Positions 63,949 through 64,000 of a stretch of DNA of 64,000 nt are shown here, piece after piece; positions within the stretch are counted from its first letter, which is position 1; every line of letters begins with the position of its first letter. The stretch spans positions 53,063 through 117,062 of the forward strand of contig JAKKUO010000004.1 in the NCBI GenBank assembly GCA_021890795.1. Direction: 5' to 3'. The translations under genes were made by a program, and so were the position numbers. The DNA comes from Bacillota bacterium (GTDB lineage Bacteria; Bacillota; Sulfobacillia; Symbiobacteriales; ZC4RG38). The notes under the pieces are model-generated. The model saw nothing but the letters and a program-made list of their open reading frames with translations, did not search any database and had not been told where the DNA came from.

Positions 63949-64000
63949 ATCGAGTAGGAGGGGGTGGCTAACCCCCGTCCTCTCACACCACCGGACATGC
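63949..64000 (-). mobile_element. Probable 3' end of a group II intron
   Basis: On the minus strand the window edge reads GGTGGTGTGAGAGG, then ACGGGGGTTAGCCACCCCC and TCCTACTCGAT. This has the look of domain VI with its bulged-adenosine helix (CCTAC) and the AT end of bacterial group II introns, preceded by a domain V tail. The rest, including any reverse transcriptase gene, would lie to the right of the window. Based on remembered sequence character only. Confidence 0.55.

Overview
The window looks like a chromosomal core segment of a high-GC, aerobic, probably thermophilic and endospore-forming member of the Firmicutes/Bacillota (Symbiobacterium-, Thermaerobacter- or Caldinitratiruptor-like; genus not determined). 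The evidence is the gene order ctsR-mcsA-mcsB-clpC ... radA-disA ... carD, a PIN-TRAM gene, ispD-ispF, cysE-cysS-mrnC-thyX-rlmB-sigH-rpmG-secE-nusG-rplK-rplA-rplJ-rplL-rpoB, which is the classic Firmicutes arrangement, plus sigma-H and many GTG and TTG starts with strong GGAGG-type ribosome binding sites. Almost every gene is on the minus strand, so most operons read from right to left. GC content was judged by eye, not computed.

Region 1 (1-10.5 kb): translation and transcription machinery. The rpoB N-terminus, rplL, rplJ (with an L10-type leader and attenuator), a 56-aa orphan, rplA, rplK, nusG and secE are followed by two non-ribosomal units, a SAM-I riboswitch-controlled metY and a GAF-GGDEF gene. 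Then come tRNA-Trp, rpmG and tRNAs Thr, fMet, Tyr and Thr. Region 2 (10.5-24.3 kb): sigH, rlmB, a double-domain ThyX-like gene, mrnC, cysS-cysE behind a T-box, ispF, lepB, ispD, PIN-TRAM and carD. A beta-lactamase-fold hydrolase and a DAHP synthase-like/chorismate mutase fusion behind a second T-box complete it.

Region 3 (24.3-34.5 kb): disA-radA (c-di-AMP synthesis and DNA repair), a NIF3-like gene and the clpC-mcsB-mcsA-ctsR protein quality operon with a recognisable CtsR operator. An RlmI-type methyltransferase follows. Region 4 (34.6-47.8 kb): redox and respiration. It holds a tungsten aldehyde ferredoxin oxidoreductase, PpaX, a four-cluster ferredoxin, a split cytochrome b/Rieske/diheme cytochrome c complex with a 40-aa membrane peptide, a cbb3-type oxidase operon with CcoG and two small membrane proteins, and a divergent cupredoxin lipoprotein.

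Region 5 (47.9-58.2 kb): greA, an acyl-ACP-reductase-like gene, a Rossmann-like partner and an HTH regulator behind twin 18-bp palindromes, then dusB and an oligopeptide ABC transporter. Region 6 (58.4-64 kb): a ThyA-like orphan, acetyl-CoA synthetase, a two-thioredoxin-fold oxidoreductase whose active-site cysteine codon is an in-frame TGA, a CsoR-family regulator, a uracil permease, and what looks like the 3' end of a group II intron.

The strongest candidate for something new is the gene at 61477-62145. The TGA sits exactly at the first position of the CxxC motif, reading continues in the same frame, and a 17-nt stem-loop begins 11 nt after the TGA. That is the geometry of a bacterial SECIS element, so it is most simply read as a selenoprotein (U-P-H-C) co-transcribed with a cysteine-bearing CsoR-family regulator.
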